Part shown: positions 35,459 through 46,501 of the stretch, piece after piece
Layout: the number at the start of each line of letters is the position of its first letter
How positions within the stretch are numbered: the stretch's first letter is position 1
NCBI GenBank assembly: GCA_024500155.1
Contig: CM044871.1
Location: 77,856,402 to 77,920,401, forward strand
From: Chenopodium formosanum
Taxonomy: Eukaryota > Streptophyta > Magnoliopsida > Caryophyllales > Amaranthaceae
Length of the DNA: 64,000 nt
Direction: 5' to 3'
Notes under the pieces: model-generated
Database searches by the model: none
Seen by the model: only the letters and a program-made list of their open reading frames with translations
What the model was told of the DNA's origin: nothing
Program-made: the position numbers and the translations under genes

Positions 35459-36966
35459 CTAATCTTTCTTTTCCTTCTTTGCTCTTTTCCAATTCTTTTC
35501 TATTTCCTCCTCCTTATCCATTACTTTTGCTAGTAGGCATTCTTTAGAGGATCTACATTCAATTTTGGAATAGATTGTTTCCCCTTCAGCTAGCACCCCA
35601 TGCTTCTTTTCCACCCAAACCTTTTTGTCTGTGGTGGTAGCTTTCCTTTTCCCCTTGTCTTTAGTAGCATTCTTCTTCTTAGGCATTGTAGGTGTTTTGA
35701 ATTCAATTCTTGCACCTAAGCGTTCTTTAGTCGGTGTCACCCTGTCACCTAGACGATTCTTCACATCGGTTCTACCCTGATCAATTAAAGACTTCTTCAA
35801 CAACCACTTCTTTACATCATTAGATAAAGAAGGGGGAACCTTTTGGGTAATCACTTCCCATAAAGGTCTAGCGCTCCAGTAAGTGTCAAATCTATCTACT
35901 TCTTGAGAAACGAGGTACTCATAGGGAGGACGAAGATCTCCGGAAGGAATATTTTGAAGCAAGCCATATTGTCTTTTTACCCTGCAGGGATAATAATATG
36001 TTACACGAGACAAGCTTGGGAGACGGCAGAAAAGTTGCTTGTTAACACCAACCATCCTTTTTATTTTCCACCATGGGATGACCCACTTGATAGTAAAATC
36101 ACGTGATTCAAAGACTTTTCTCCACCCATGGCGCCCAATTTTAGGGATGCGCTTCTTCCTTCTCACGAAGCAAGTGGGAGTATAATTTTCAATGTCGTCC
36201 GGAGGGCTAATTAATCCTAGCCTCTCCATTAGCCTTATCTGTAAAAAAATTGCAATGCAAATAAATTATTGTCACAATACAAAAATATATTTTTTGATTT
36301 CTGTAATTAAAAATATTATTTTGCTACCTGTAATAAAATTGGAGAACCGCGAAGAGGTGCTTTTGGGTCCCTTATCAATTCATCTAGACTAATCATGGTC
36401 TCTCCAACTATCAATGGCATTGGATTTCTCCCTGATTCAATATGTTCTAGTACAGTGATTATAATTGATTGACCCTTGTTATTTTTACCACTACTAAGAC
36501 AATATTGATTAAGCATGCAGAATAAGAACGCCCCTCTTCTATATATGTGAAAAGATTCAGAAAGAGGTTTATCAAAATAGTAACGTGCGAATTCTTTCAA
36601 GTTCACTACATTTCCATCTACTATTTTTGATAAATCCCTTTCCTTCAAATTAAAGAAGCACTCAAAATCCTTATAGTAATATGCATCTACTCTAGGGATT
36701 ACTACCAGGTCTATTGCAGGGAAGCCTAGAATAGCACCAAATTCCTCTGGCAAAGTGCTAATTTCATCATACCCTATTCTGAAGCAATGTGTATCGATGT
36801 TCCAAAATTCTAAAGCGGTATGTATGAAGTCTATGTCTAAATCTACCCCTTTGATGCCATAAATTCCCCCCAAGTGAAATAAATCCAATTCTTTTCTTTC
36901 TCTAGCATTAAGAGATCGACACCATTCATGAGAGTATTGGGTGAAGGTTTTAGTGGCTAAAGACAT
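35459..36966 (-). CDS. Antisense DUF7745-type gene of element B, two exons
   Basis: Exon 1 36328-36966 and exon 2 35459-36238, intron of 89 bp, about 472 aa. Same blocks as the C copy (LGFPAIDLVVIPRVD, PMPLIVGETMISLDEL, GSPILLQ). At the start of exon 2 ATG-TGG of C is ATA-AGG (Met-Trp to Ile-Arg), without breaking the frame. Lys-rich C-terminus as in C. No indel relative to C over 1.4 kb of coding sequence, while gag-pol of both elements is broken. Convergent with pol. Function unknown; a retroelement accessory protein is the likely class. Confidence 0.82.
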
Positions 36967-37655
36967 GATTATTATTTTTTCTAAGGAGGAAAATAATTTT
37001 TTCGCTGGAATTATGAGAAGAATCAGCTGAACAGGGGGCTATTTATGTACAAATTGCGAAGAACTTCAATCTGAATGAAATACGGAGTCAGCGTCAATTG
37101 GCGTCACATCCCCGACATTGGCGCCAACCATCAGTGCTTGGCACCACATGCTAAGTGTAGCGCCTGGCGCCACGCGCCATAAGGTGGCGCCAAGTCAGCA
37201 GGGAAGCCGCGCGTGCTTAGTTTGCGTTTTGATATTAAACTTGAGTCGGTTAATGACTTTATGGCCCCGTTTTAATTTTTTCTAAATATCTTTTCTATCC
37301 TTTTCCTTTAATTAATTAAATATAGCCATTATTTTTAATTAATTTTATTTCTTTTTTTAGATTTTATATTAATTTAAAAAAAAAAAAAACCAGCATTTTT
37401 TCCGTTTTATTTTTCCTTTTTATTTTTCTTTTTGGGGAAGAAAGTCGGATATTATCCTCCATCAATAATAAAAATGACGGAATTTTTGCGCAAATTTGTT
37501 ATCACACTTCTTCTGCACACACTAACATACACTAACATAATAATAAATAATTAATTAAAGTTACAATAACATAAAAATACAAAAGTGTCTAAATAATGAG
37601 TCAAAGGCAAAAGTTCTATAAAAAAGTCAAAATAAAATACATATACAGGAACAGA
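36967..37655. other. Spacer between the antisense genes of B with GGCGCC cluster
   Basis: GGCGCC units at 37090-37195 upstream of the DUF7745 gene, then AT-rich 3' flank of the PMD gene. TACATAAATAG on the minus strand (about 37040-37050) is the same candidate TATA region as in C. Confidence 0.65.
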
Positions 37656-38656
37656 CTACGGCGCCGGAGGACGTAGGCCCATCATGCCATAAAACTGCGC
37701 CGTCCGAGGAGTCACCTCTCCACCAGCTCCGGCCTCAGCACCAGCTCCAGTCTCCGTAGGAGGAGGAAAACTCAAGACAGGACCGCTCCAGCCAAGGTCA
37801 ACCTGAGGCTGAGACCGCGGAGGCTGCTGCGATGACGAGCCAACCTCGTACATCCCACCACGTCTAAAAGCTGAGGTAGCCTCTCCTACCGGTGCAGCAG
37901 GAGCACCCTCAAAAGAAGATCCTGAACCCTCAGCAACGTCGGCTCGAGCAGCCTCGGAACGACCACCTTTACCTCCTGACGAAGTACGACGGCGTCTCGA
38001 GCTAGACCTCACCGGATCTCTCCGCCCTTCAGGCCTCGTACGGGTGTGAGAAGCGATCGGCTGACCCTGCAAAAAGAATTAAATCAGAAACAAGGTAAAA
38101 CTGAAGCCATAATGCAATAATAAGTGAAGAAAAGTTACCTCTCGGACAACGTCGTCTCGACGACAGGTAGCCGCGTTCCTCATCCGGACGAGCTGGCTCC
38201 GAAAGGCATCTATGCATCGTGCCATAGCCGAAACCACCTCGCGTGAAAACTGTCAGAAAAATAAGTCAGTGAAAATACATGATAACTGAATACAAGATTC
38301 TGAATTAAAACTAGACTTACGCTAGTCTGGTGACGAGGAATCGACCGCTCAACGAAGCGCTCGCCCTCAGGAGCCGGAGAAATCATCTCCTCGATCGGCC
38401 CGTATATCCCCTGGTAATGGATGGACATACTGGGCGGCACAAACTCAGTAGGACCATCCTGATAAAAAATAGAAAAAAATCAGTAAGGTATTACTTGGGG
38501 GCTACTTAGCGAAAAATAAAAAGCGAAGAACAAAGTCTGCTCATCCCACTCCGGGAGCCGACCAAGCGAAGTGGACGGTGTGGTGTCGTCCTCCACGGGC
38601 TCATGCTCCCGTCTAGTGTTTTGGGATCGTGAACCTGAGCCTCGTTGTCTAGCCAT
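37656..38656 (-). pseudogene. Antisense PMD gene of element B with about 1.3-kb internal deletion
   Basis: ATG at 38654-38656 starts MARQRGSGSRS; exon 1 breaks off after LPEWDEQTLF (about 38540). The sequence then continues in the intron before exon 4. Exon 4 (38321-38458), exon 5 (38139-38249) and exon 6 (37656-38066) remain with GT/AG borders, exon 6 of the same 411-bp length as in C. Lost are most of exon 1 (the PMD core), exon 2 and exon 3. The remaining protein would be a short Arg/Ser-rich tail without the domain. This copy shows that the stop at 12386 in C was a Trp codon. Confidence 0.8.
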
Positions 38657-40377
38657 GCTATATTATGCAGAATCATCATAAATTAAGCTTCTATGGTATC
38701 TAAGGTTCGCCTAGCCGCATGATACTATGTTCGCAAAAAACAGAGCACGTAGTACTAAAACAGAGCACAAATTCAAATTGAGCATGACAACCTTTTTTAA
38801 GCAATCAAACAATTTCTTATAACACTATAGTGATTATTGTGACAAACTGAACAAGAATTGCTCGCAAAAACATCAAGAACAAGCCACATTGTTCTTCACG
38901 ACCTTAAGAGGTCCAACAATGGCAGATTGCTCATTTCTTCACCAAATTGAGTCAAACAAGTCTCAAATTACTCCCAAGGCAATATATAAGCATAAACAAG
39001 AAATTTCATGGCATAAAACTTGATAAACAAAGCAAATTGAGCATTATAAATTTTGAATTTTCATGAAATTCGTGAATAAACATGCTAAGAAATCATAAAA
39101 ACCGGTGTGAGTTTGAGGAAAACTCACATAGATCAGGAAAATGGATGAAAAGAGCTTTGATTTGCAACAAATTTGAGCGAATTCGGTTGAGAAACGAGTG
39201 AGCAATGATCAAACGAAGCTTTCGGTTTCTTCGAGCAGCGTTCGCGACAAACCAGAGCAAGAAATGAAACGAAAATAGGAATTTAAAGAGATTCCCGTGC
39301 TAGCGCCAGTCCCTAGGAATTGGCGTCATTTTCTGGGCTTGGCGCCTGACGCCAACGCCAGCGTATGGCGCTAATGCCATTAGTATGGCGCTGATGGATT
39401 TTCAGCGACGCCAAAGCAAACAGCCACCTGTTGGGGTTGTGCTAGTCTTCTGCAATATATTTTTGGGTTCCTTGGTACGCCAGTTAGCCCCTCTAAGCAA
39501 TTTGACATGATTAAGTAATCGGCTTGATTACGTAAAGTGATCGACCTGATAAAAAGATCGTCTCACTTAGCTTAAAGCGCCTAAGCATTGGCTCATTAGC
39601 AAAAGGCACCGACATATAGGTTCAAGAGCAAAAGGCACCGACATACAGGTTCAAAACAAAAGAGCGCCGAGTACAGGCATAGCAAAGGCAAAGTTCAGGC
39701 GAAATTTTAAAGATCGACAGGCGTGGATCTTCGGTAATTTCCTTTGGAAGATTATCGCATCAAATGAGGATGACTTCAAGAGAAGATGTCTTCGGCATCA
39801 TTCCCTGGCTTGCGGAAAGTTGTCATGAACAACTGAAGGTAATTTTGGGCGAAGTTGTCTTCGATCATAGTTCCTTAGGCATGGAAGATGATCATAATGC
39901 GGATGAGAATTATTTCGAGGGGAAATAATTTTCGATAGAATTCCCTTGGACGTGGAATATTATCAATGCGGATGGGAATTATTTCAAGAGAAATAATTTT
40001 TTGATGATGTTCCCTTGGACGTGGAATGTTATCATGGCGGGGAGGATAGTTTCGGGCGAAGCAATCTTCTAATTTGGAAGCAGTTACAGGCGTAGCGGTT
40101 TTCAAGCGGGATGGCATTCTCTAGCTTGCAGGAGGTCATCAAAACAACAGTACAGCAGCAGCAGATCGGTTACTTTTAGAGACATGTGCTCAACGGTGCA
40201 AGATACGCGTTTCTTAACTCCTCTATCTGTTTAACTAACGCTAGTTTTGCAGGTATCGGCATTATAAGATTGATTTAGGATCGCAGAACGTTCTGAATCA
40301 TTCTCCGTCCCTATCGTTACTTTGACTTTTGTTTTCGAAACTTACGTTTCTCCAAACTCAGTCAAAGTGGGGGCTTC
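38657..40377. other. Region between PMD gene and 3' LTR of B
   Basis: Inverse counterpart of 10570-12277. It has a GGCGCC cluster (39295-39425), about 2.5 units of the 29-bp repeat (39595-39660), diverged tandem units of about 80 bp (39730-40140) and the PPT AAAGTGGGGG (40364-40373) before the LTR. No gene. Confidence 0.7.
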
Positions 40378-42288
40378 TGTAGACACCCATTTGTGTCTCC
40401 CCAAAACCAAATCCGGTGATGAGTGCCTTTCACGTCGAATCATAATCGAATGAAACGAAAGTGTGGAAAGGTCTAGTGTTGCGGAAAGTTTTATTTCTTT
40501 TCTCTTCTCCCTGTTTTTGAAAACTTTATTTTAAGAAAACAGCCAATCCAGTTTGGTTGGTCCATGATATGGGTCCAATAGTGGTGTAGTTGGATGGGGC
40601 TTGCAAAGACCTTTCCAACGATATATTATAAGCCCAATTCCGATGAATATTGAGGAAGTTATGGCCAATTTACTAAACTGGGCCCGGTTTGAGCTTTATG
40701 TATGGCCTAATGATCTAGGGGAGGGCCTAATATAATTTATCATTCCTAATGCAATTAGGAATGGTTTTAGTCTTCTAGAACATTCTAGAAGGTTCCTTAT
40801 CATTCCTAATTCAATTAGGACTCTTCAGAGTTTTAATCAAGATCAAATAGCATTTTCGATGAAATTATATTATTTTATCTTCCATTACGGTAAATTTATC
40901 AGATTTTCGAAAACGCGTTGAAAATCAGTTTGGCGTCCAACCCCAGGCCTTGGCGCCTGGAACCAGGATTGGCGCCAGGCGCTAGCCACTGGTGCCCGGC
41001 GCCAACTAGCCAATATTCAGACTCTGTTTTGTAAAATTATCTTTTTTGGATGATTTTCTCTATAAATATCGTATCAAAAACTCCGTTTTCATGGACCAAT
41101 ATTCACCAATTACCAATATCAATTCATCTAATTCTCCTCATTCTTAACAATTCATTCATCATCTTCATCATTCATTCATCAATTCTCAATAATATTAATT
41201 CTTTAGCATTCTTTCTTTCTTGCTTTTTAATACATAATTCCGCATTCATTAGATCTAGATACACTCAGCCATATTCGAAGTTGCCTTCGCCCTAGACGTG
41301 AAAGGTTTTAACTTCTGAGGGTTTGGTCCCAAATCTCTCTTTCCGTTATTTAATTTAATTGTTTTGTTTATTATTTTTCCTTGAAGTTACTAACGTGTGT
41401 ATTTTGTTATTAGAAAGAGGTACGAGGCATCCAAGTAAGTACTTTAATGGTTTTATTGATATTATGATATAGATATCATGCTTAGATTATTATGATATTC
41501 CTAGTATCATGTCTAGGGTATTTTTAATATTAAATATGATTGCTATGATGCCTTTTATTTTCTTCCTAATATTTATTCATGTTAGTATCATGTTAGGGTT
41601 AAAGATTTGATTTTTATTGTTTAGTGACATGCTAGGGTTTGTCATTAATCTTGTTAGTATCATGCCTAGGATCTTGCTATGCTTTAACATGATTATGATG
41701 ATTATAATTATGATTGATGTTATTATTATTAATGATGTTGATTATTTATTATGTTGCTTGATATATTTTACTCTTTATTGCTTGATCACCTTTTATTGCA
41801 GGTTTAAAGGGAATTTTGTACTTGCAACCGCGCTTAATAAGATAAGTAATAATCTTGTTAGGGTTAATTGTGATTATAATTCAAGTGATCGCCAATATTA
41901 GATTTGTATGTGCATTAATATTCAACCAACATAGATAAACAGGTTTAGGGTTAATCCTATTGATTGCATGTTAGTCAGAAAGCGCACATGAATACGAGCA
42001 GAATAAAGTAGAGGCCTATTATTAGGGCAGGTTCAATCTCTTTTAGGTTGGATTTGTACCTTCATCCCCGAACCCTTATTTGGTTCATGACCTTATGGAG
42101 TTGACGATCTCTTGGATCGTTAAGGGGTGTAACCTTCATCCCATGAACGGTTTACAAGTTCCTAAAAAAACTTGTTGGCGACTTATTTGCTCTATCTTCT
42201 TCCCTTTTGGACGCCACCGTACTTTAGTGTATGATCACAGTGGGGTTCAAGCTAGTGGGATTTTAAAGGCTTGAAATTATTCCCTACA
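40378..42288 (+). repeat. 3' LTR of element B
   Basis: Starts TGTAGACACC and ends CCCTACA. It has a heat-shock element (40773-40795) and a rearranged GGCGCC cluster (40930-41020): relative to the left LTR, a 12-bp gain and a loss of about 27 bp. Confidence 0.93.
40773..40795 (+). promoter_or_regulatory. Heat-shock element in the 3' LTR of B
   Basis: Five alternating TTC/GAA units, identical to the left LTR copy. Confidence 0.74.
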
Positions 42289-42392
42289 CCAGCTGGATCC
42301 GCCTAGTTTCATATTTAACTTCAAAAGGTACCGTCTCTGCCCCTCTCAGCTCTTTTTCTTTTTTCACCACTTGTACATATTTCTTGCAATAA

Positions 42393-45183
42393 ATGGATGC
42401 ATCACCAACACACACGGCACAGCCTAGGTTAGAGTCCAGCCGGTCACCAGGGACGGCTGAGTCTAGGACTGGGAGTGCCGTCTCGGGGTGTTGGGACCTC
42501 CCTTTGCCTTGGATTCCGACCAGTTATGTGTCTGTGCAGGACACCATGGCTTGGACAATGCAGACGGCAACTGATCCAAATTACAAGAGCGAAGGCTCAG
42601 GCGGCCAAACGCCTGAGGGAGAAACGTCTGGTCAGGGAGGCCAGACGGCTCTGGAGAGATCCCCTCCGCGCGCCCCTTCAACTCCTGTTGATTCCTTCTT
42701 GGAGGAATGCGACCAAGGCGGCGACGAGGCCGCTTCTGCCCCCTTGAATCAAAGTGAGGAGGAGACGAAGAGCGACAACTCCGCCTCTACCTCTGAGAGC
42801 AGTGACAACTTACCCCCGCTTCCGGATAGCGAGGAGGACGAAAGGAAAAAGTGGAACGAGAAGGATGATCCCTTTAACATCCACGTCTCCTCCAAGGACC
42901 GGATCCAAATGGAGGAAAACTTGAAGAATTTTACTAAAATGCACCCGCTAGGAGACGGGTATAGGATCCGGGTGCCGCCTGAGAATGGCACCGTCGCCTA
43001 GGTAGACAATGAACAGAACGCCAACAGCTATTTTGGCTGTTATGAGGCGGCGTTCAAGGCTGGTCTCCGCTTTCCCCTTCACCAGGCGGTGAAAGCAATT
43101 TTGAGAGGCTACGGCCTCGGAGTCTGGAAACTTACCCCCAACTCTTGGACAAACATTCTGGGGTATGTTGCGGCCTGTGAGTTCCAGGGGCTTAACCCCG
43201 GCTGGGAGGCTTTTGCTAGTATGCATTATCTTAGCAGAAGCCCAGGCGGTTGGAAGGCGTGGTACACTCTAACCTCACAGCCCAAATATATGATGACCTT
43301 GGACAAGGTCTCGAAATTCGACGGCTGGAAGCACAGGTTCTACCTGATGTCAGCTCCAACCAGACGGGAGAATTACGAATTTCGTCTGTACAATAAGAAG
43401 CCCGACTTGTTGGGCCGGAAGTGCGCTCTTCCCCGGATCCCAGAGGAAGATTTTGACAAGATCATTGAGGCAAACTTTTTCAGCCTCACAGAAGCAACTT
43501 TGTCAACCGGGGAAACAATAAAAGTTCCCAAGAACTGGATCCCCAAGAGCGCTTGGTTCAGGGACTTATGTTTACCAAACGTATGCGCCTGAGTTTATAT
43601 CTGTCTGTAGTAGCTTTTTATTAGAATTGATTTATGATATTGACCAACTTCTCTTTTTGCAGAAGAAGCATTAAAAATGTTGCAGTCGGAGAAGACTCCT
43701 AAGCGGTCCTCTGCCGTCATCCGCAAAGAGCTTGCGGAGAAAGCTGCGCCTGAGGTCAAAGCCAAGGTAATAAACGCCTAACCCTTTCGTAAATTGATCT
43801 TAGCAATTATTTCTCCCCGGATGCTAACTTTAACTTTGTTATTTTCGCAGGGGGGAGAGGTTGGAAAGACGTTTGAGAAACAACTCAAACGGGCTAGGGA
43901 GGAGACCCCCGCCTTTCTCAACAAAATCAAAAAATCCACCTCTGCGTCAACTCCTGGCGCCTCAGCCGGGCATCAGAAGATGCGGATAGCGGGGCGAGTC
44001 GAGAAGATAGGCGGCAGCGTGTGCCTTGATCTCGTCAACCCCTTAACCGCGACCGGGGGGTTCTCCACGCCTGCAAGCGGTTCTTGCTTGGTTGGCTCTG
44101 AAGGTAAGAACCCTTTTGAATCCCCGCTTGAGCTGGGGTGGCCTTTGTGGGTGAAATCCCATTCTCAACAGACGTCATCTTCAGACGGCCGGCAACAAAT
44201 AGGTGTTGCCTTAGTTTCGCACTCATCACGTATTGATTGTGGTGCAGATCAATCTCCTCGCTGGCCAGACGTCCAGAAGCATGCCAAGGCCATGCTGGAA
44301 GCCGTCTGGAAGAGGGATAAATACAGTATCCCTGGAATAGAGACGTTCAATCTTGAACACATTCTATCCCTTCTGACTGAGGTAAGAAACTTGCCAATTC
44401 AATTTTATTTTTTCCAAGTGTTTTATCCCGCCTGCAATACTTATACCGCCTGCTTTTTTGCAGGCCATGCTGCGGGTGGACGGGCTCAAACGTCCTTATT
44501 CCCGCAAACGGGAAAAGGTAAAAAGGGCCAAGAAGTCCGCCATAGACGCTGACAATATTGCTTTACACTCAACTATCGTAAATGAACTTGAAACTAAAGC
44601 AATCATTATGACACAGGCGTCTAGAATCCAGCAGCTGGAGTCAGATCTGGAGACGGCCAAACAGCGGGCGACTGATGCTGAGACGGCCCGGAAGGAGGCG
44701 GATGAGGCCAAGAAGAAGGCTACTGAGAGTGCCAAAAATGCTAATGAGGCGCTTAAGAAGGCCCAGACGGACCTTGGCAATCTTCAGGGTGTTTCTGAAG
44801 AGAACACCAACCTGAAGACCAAGGTTCAAAAACTGGAGAAGGAGGCTGCTCAGGCTCAGAAGAACTTTGCAGCAACCTTGGAGGCGGAGCAAAACCGCCT
44901 TGTTGCTGAAAGTGACGCTGATAATGACGCCCGGATGAAGATCGCCTGGGCTGCCCTGTACCCGGACGCGGATTATGGCGTCTGAGCACTGGCTCACAGG
45001 TACGCCGAGAACGTGGTGTACCTAAGAGAGAAGGGAGAGCCAGAGCCTGAGTCCTTCGACGCCTGGGTTAATGCCAACAATGTGCCCCTCATGCCTGAGC
45101 TACCTGGTCCAGGAAAAGCGCAAGAGATTCCCTCAGACGGTGAGGAGGAGGACCAAGAAGAGCCGTCTGCAGGCCAGAAGTGA
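42393..45183 (+). pseudogene. Antisense Transposase_28-type gene of element A, multi-exon
   Basis: Predicted exons: 42393-43580, 43663-43767, 43851-44381 and 44464-45183, with GT/AG introns of about 82 bp. Exon 1 has an acidic N-terminus, then the block AAFKAGLRFPLHQAVKAIL-GYGLG-LTPNSWTNILGY typical of PF04195 (putative gypsy-type transposon protein). Exon 4 encodes a long coiled coil (about 44600-44900, heptad-rich AKQRATDAETARKEADEAKK region). This is the antisense ORF known between pol and 3' LTR in Tat elements; function unknown. Broken by TAG at 42999-43001, a frame discontinuity near 43668 and TGA at 44983-44985. Its candidate promoter (3792-4052) is now 38 kb away because element B inserted in the 5' UTR. 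Confidence 0.78.
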
Positions 45184-46501
45184 CTTTTCAGCGGCAGTAT
45201 GCCAATCTCTGTTTTTGTCTTTTTCTTTTATTCAGCGGCAGTATGCCAAAACTTGTTTTTCCGGCCTGCGTGCCGAGTATATTTGTATTTACCGGTTGAG
45301 GAGCCGGGTTAATTAACAATTTCTCTTTCTCCCGGACGGGGTCCGGTTAACACTTTAATCTACTTCAACCGTTTGGTTGGGTGGACTTTATGAAATGTAC
45401 CGACTGAGTCGGTTTTGATCATTTTGCATTTGAATTTTAATTTCGCAAATTTTAATTTTTCATTTTTACCTAACTTATCAAAAGCATGCGACGATTTTTG
45501 CCTTACTAATCAATAGTCGGGCTGTCCTTGCCCCTGGACGGCTGTGTGATTGGTTTCAAATGGAGTTGGTTGATTGACTTGAAAACGTCTGATGCTGTAA
45601 AGAGCATGATATGTTTGCAAGTCAATCAATCACAGTAGTGATTGCCCCAAACCAAGTGCACAGCCGTACACCAACAGGCGTCCTAGTCACTACCCAGACG
45701 ACGTTTATCCGTCTTGGTAGAGATTTCAAGGCCATTGAACGACTCCTTTGCCCCAATTGAGGTAGGAATTGCAATTTTGGAATAAATAACCTAAGTGAGA
45801 CCTTCAGCCGGTGACCGACTGATGCCCCAGGGCATCCGGTATTCGGCAACTTGATCATTCTTCACAGGTCATTTTGGTCAGACGGCTATGAGTTGACCAA
45901 TTAGGTCGTTCAATCTTTGTCGTCTGCATGGGTACGTAGAACCGACAAATAGTCTGTTCTCTGCGACGATTGCACCCGAAGGAGTGTCGCCGGACGCCTT
46001 TGTCCATGTTGGGACAGGCGATTTTATAAAATGAGCAACCATTCGGCCATTTTAGCCTATAATCTTGTTTGAGACCGGTTGTATAGCCACTAAACGTTTT
46101 TGTGCTTAGTTTTTAGTCGGAGTATTGAATTTACACTAAGTATCGAACTTAGTTGTTTAAACAAACGAGTCTGTCTGGGTATTACCCAGACGGGCAGGCA
46201 ATTATTTAATCTTACCAGGTATCAAACTTAGTTAGGTAAATGAAAAATCCGTCTGCGTATTACCCAGGCGGATAATCATACTTAGTTAAATGAACAAAGT
46301 ATCAAACTTAAATAAACAAGAGATCCGAGTATTACCCAGGCGGTCGAACAAATGTAACCTTTACTAAGTATCGAACTTAGTTAGGTAAATGGAGAATCCG
46401 CCTGGATATTACCCGGATGGATAATCAAACAATAACTCAATTTTGTAAACAAAGTCTGAATCTTCATTAATTGACTCACTGTTTACAAAAAGTTTACATT
46501 C
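45184..46501. other. Spacer between antisense gene and pol of element A
   Basis: No gene. Rich in CAGACGG/CCGTCTG/GGCGG words. Contains the tandem array at 46130-46440. Confidence 0.65.
46130..46440. repeat. Diverged tandem repeat of 70-80 bp, four units
   Basis: TATCRAACTTAGT starts recur near 46140, 46219, 46300 and 46367, each unit ending with TATTACCCAGGCGG or similar. Downstream-of-pol tandem repeats are common in Tat elements. Confidence 0.75.

Larger units (their letters stand above)
4053..42288 (+). mobile_element. LTR retrotransposon B (Ty3-gypsy, Tat/Ogre-like), interrupted by C
   Basis: LTRs of 1923 bp (4053-5975) and 1911 bp (40378-42288) with a perfect target duplication CCAGC (4048-4052; 42289-42293). 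The left terminus reads TATAGACACC where the right reads TGTAGACACC, one base change. Order on the plus strand: LTR, PBS, 1.7-kb leader, gag, [C and duplicated DNA], gag/protease, RT, RNase H, integrase, then the antisense DUF7745 and PMD genes, PPT and LTR. Own length is about 17.7 kb, in the Ogre range. About 25 LTR differences by eye (about 1.3%). gag-pol is broken in several places. Confidence 0.92.
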
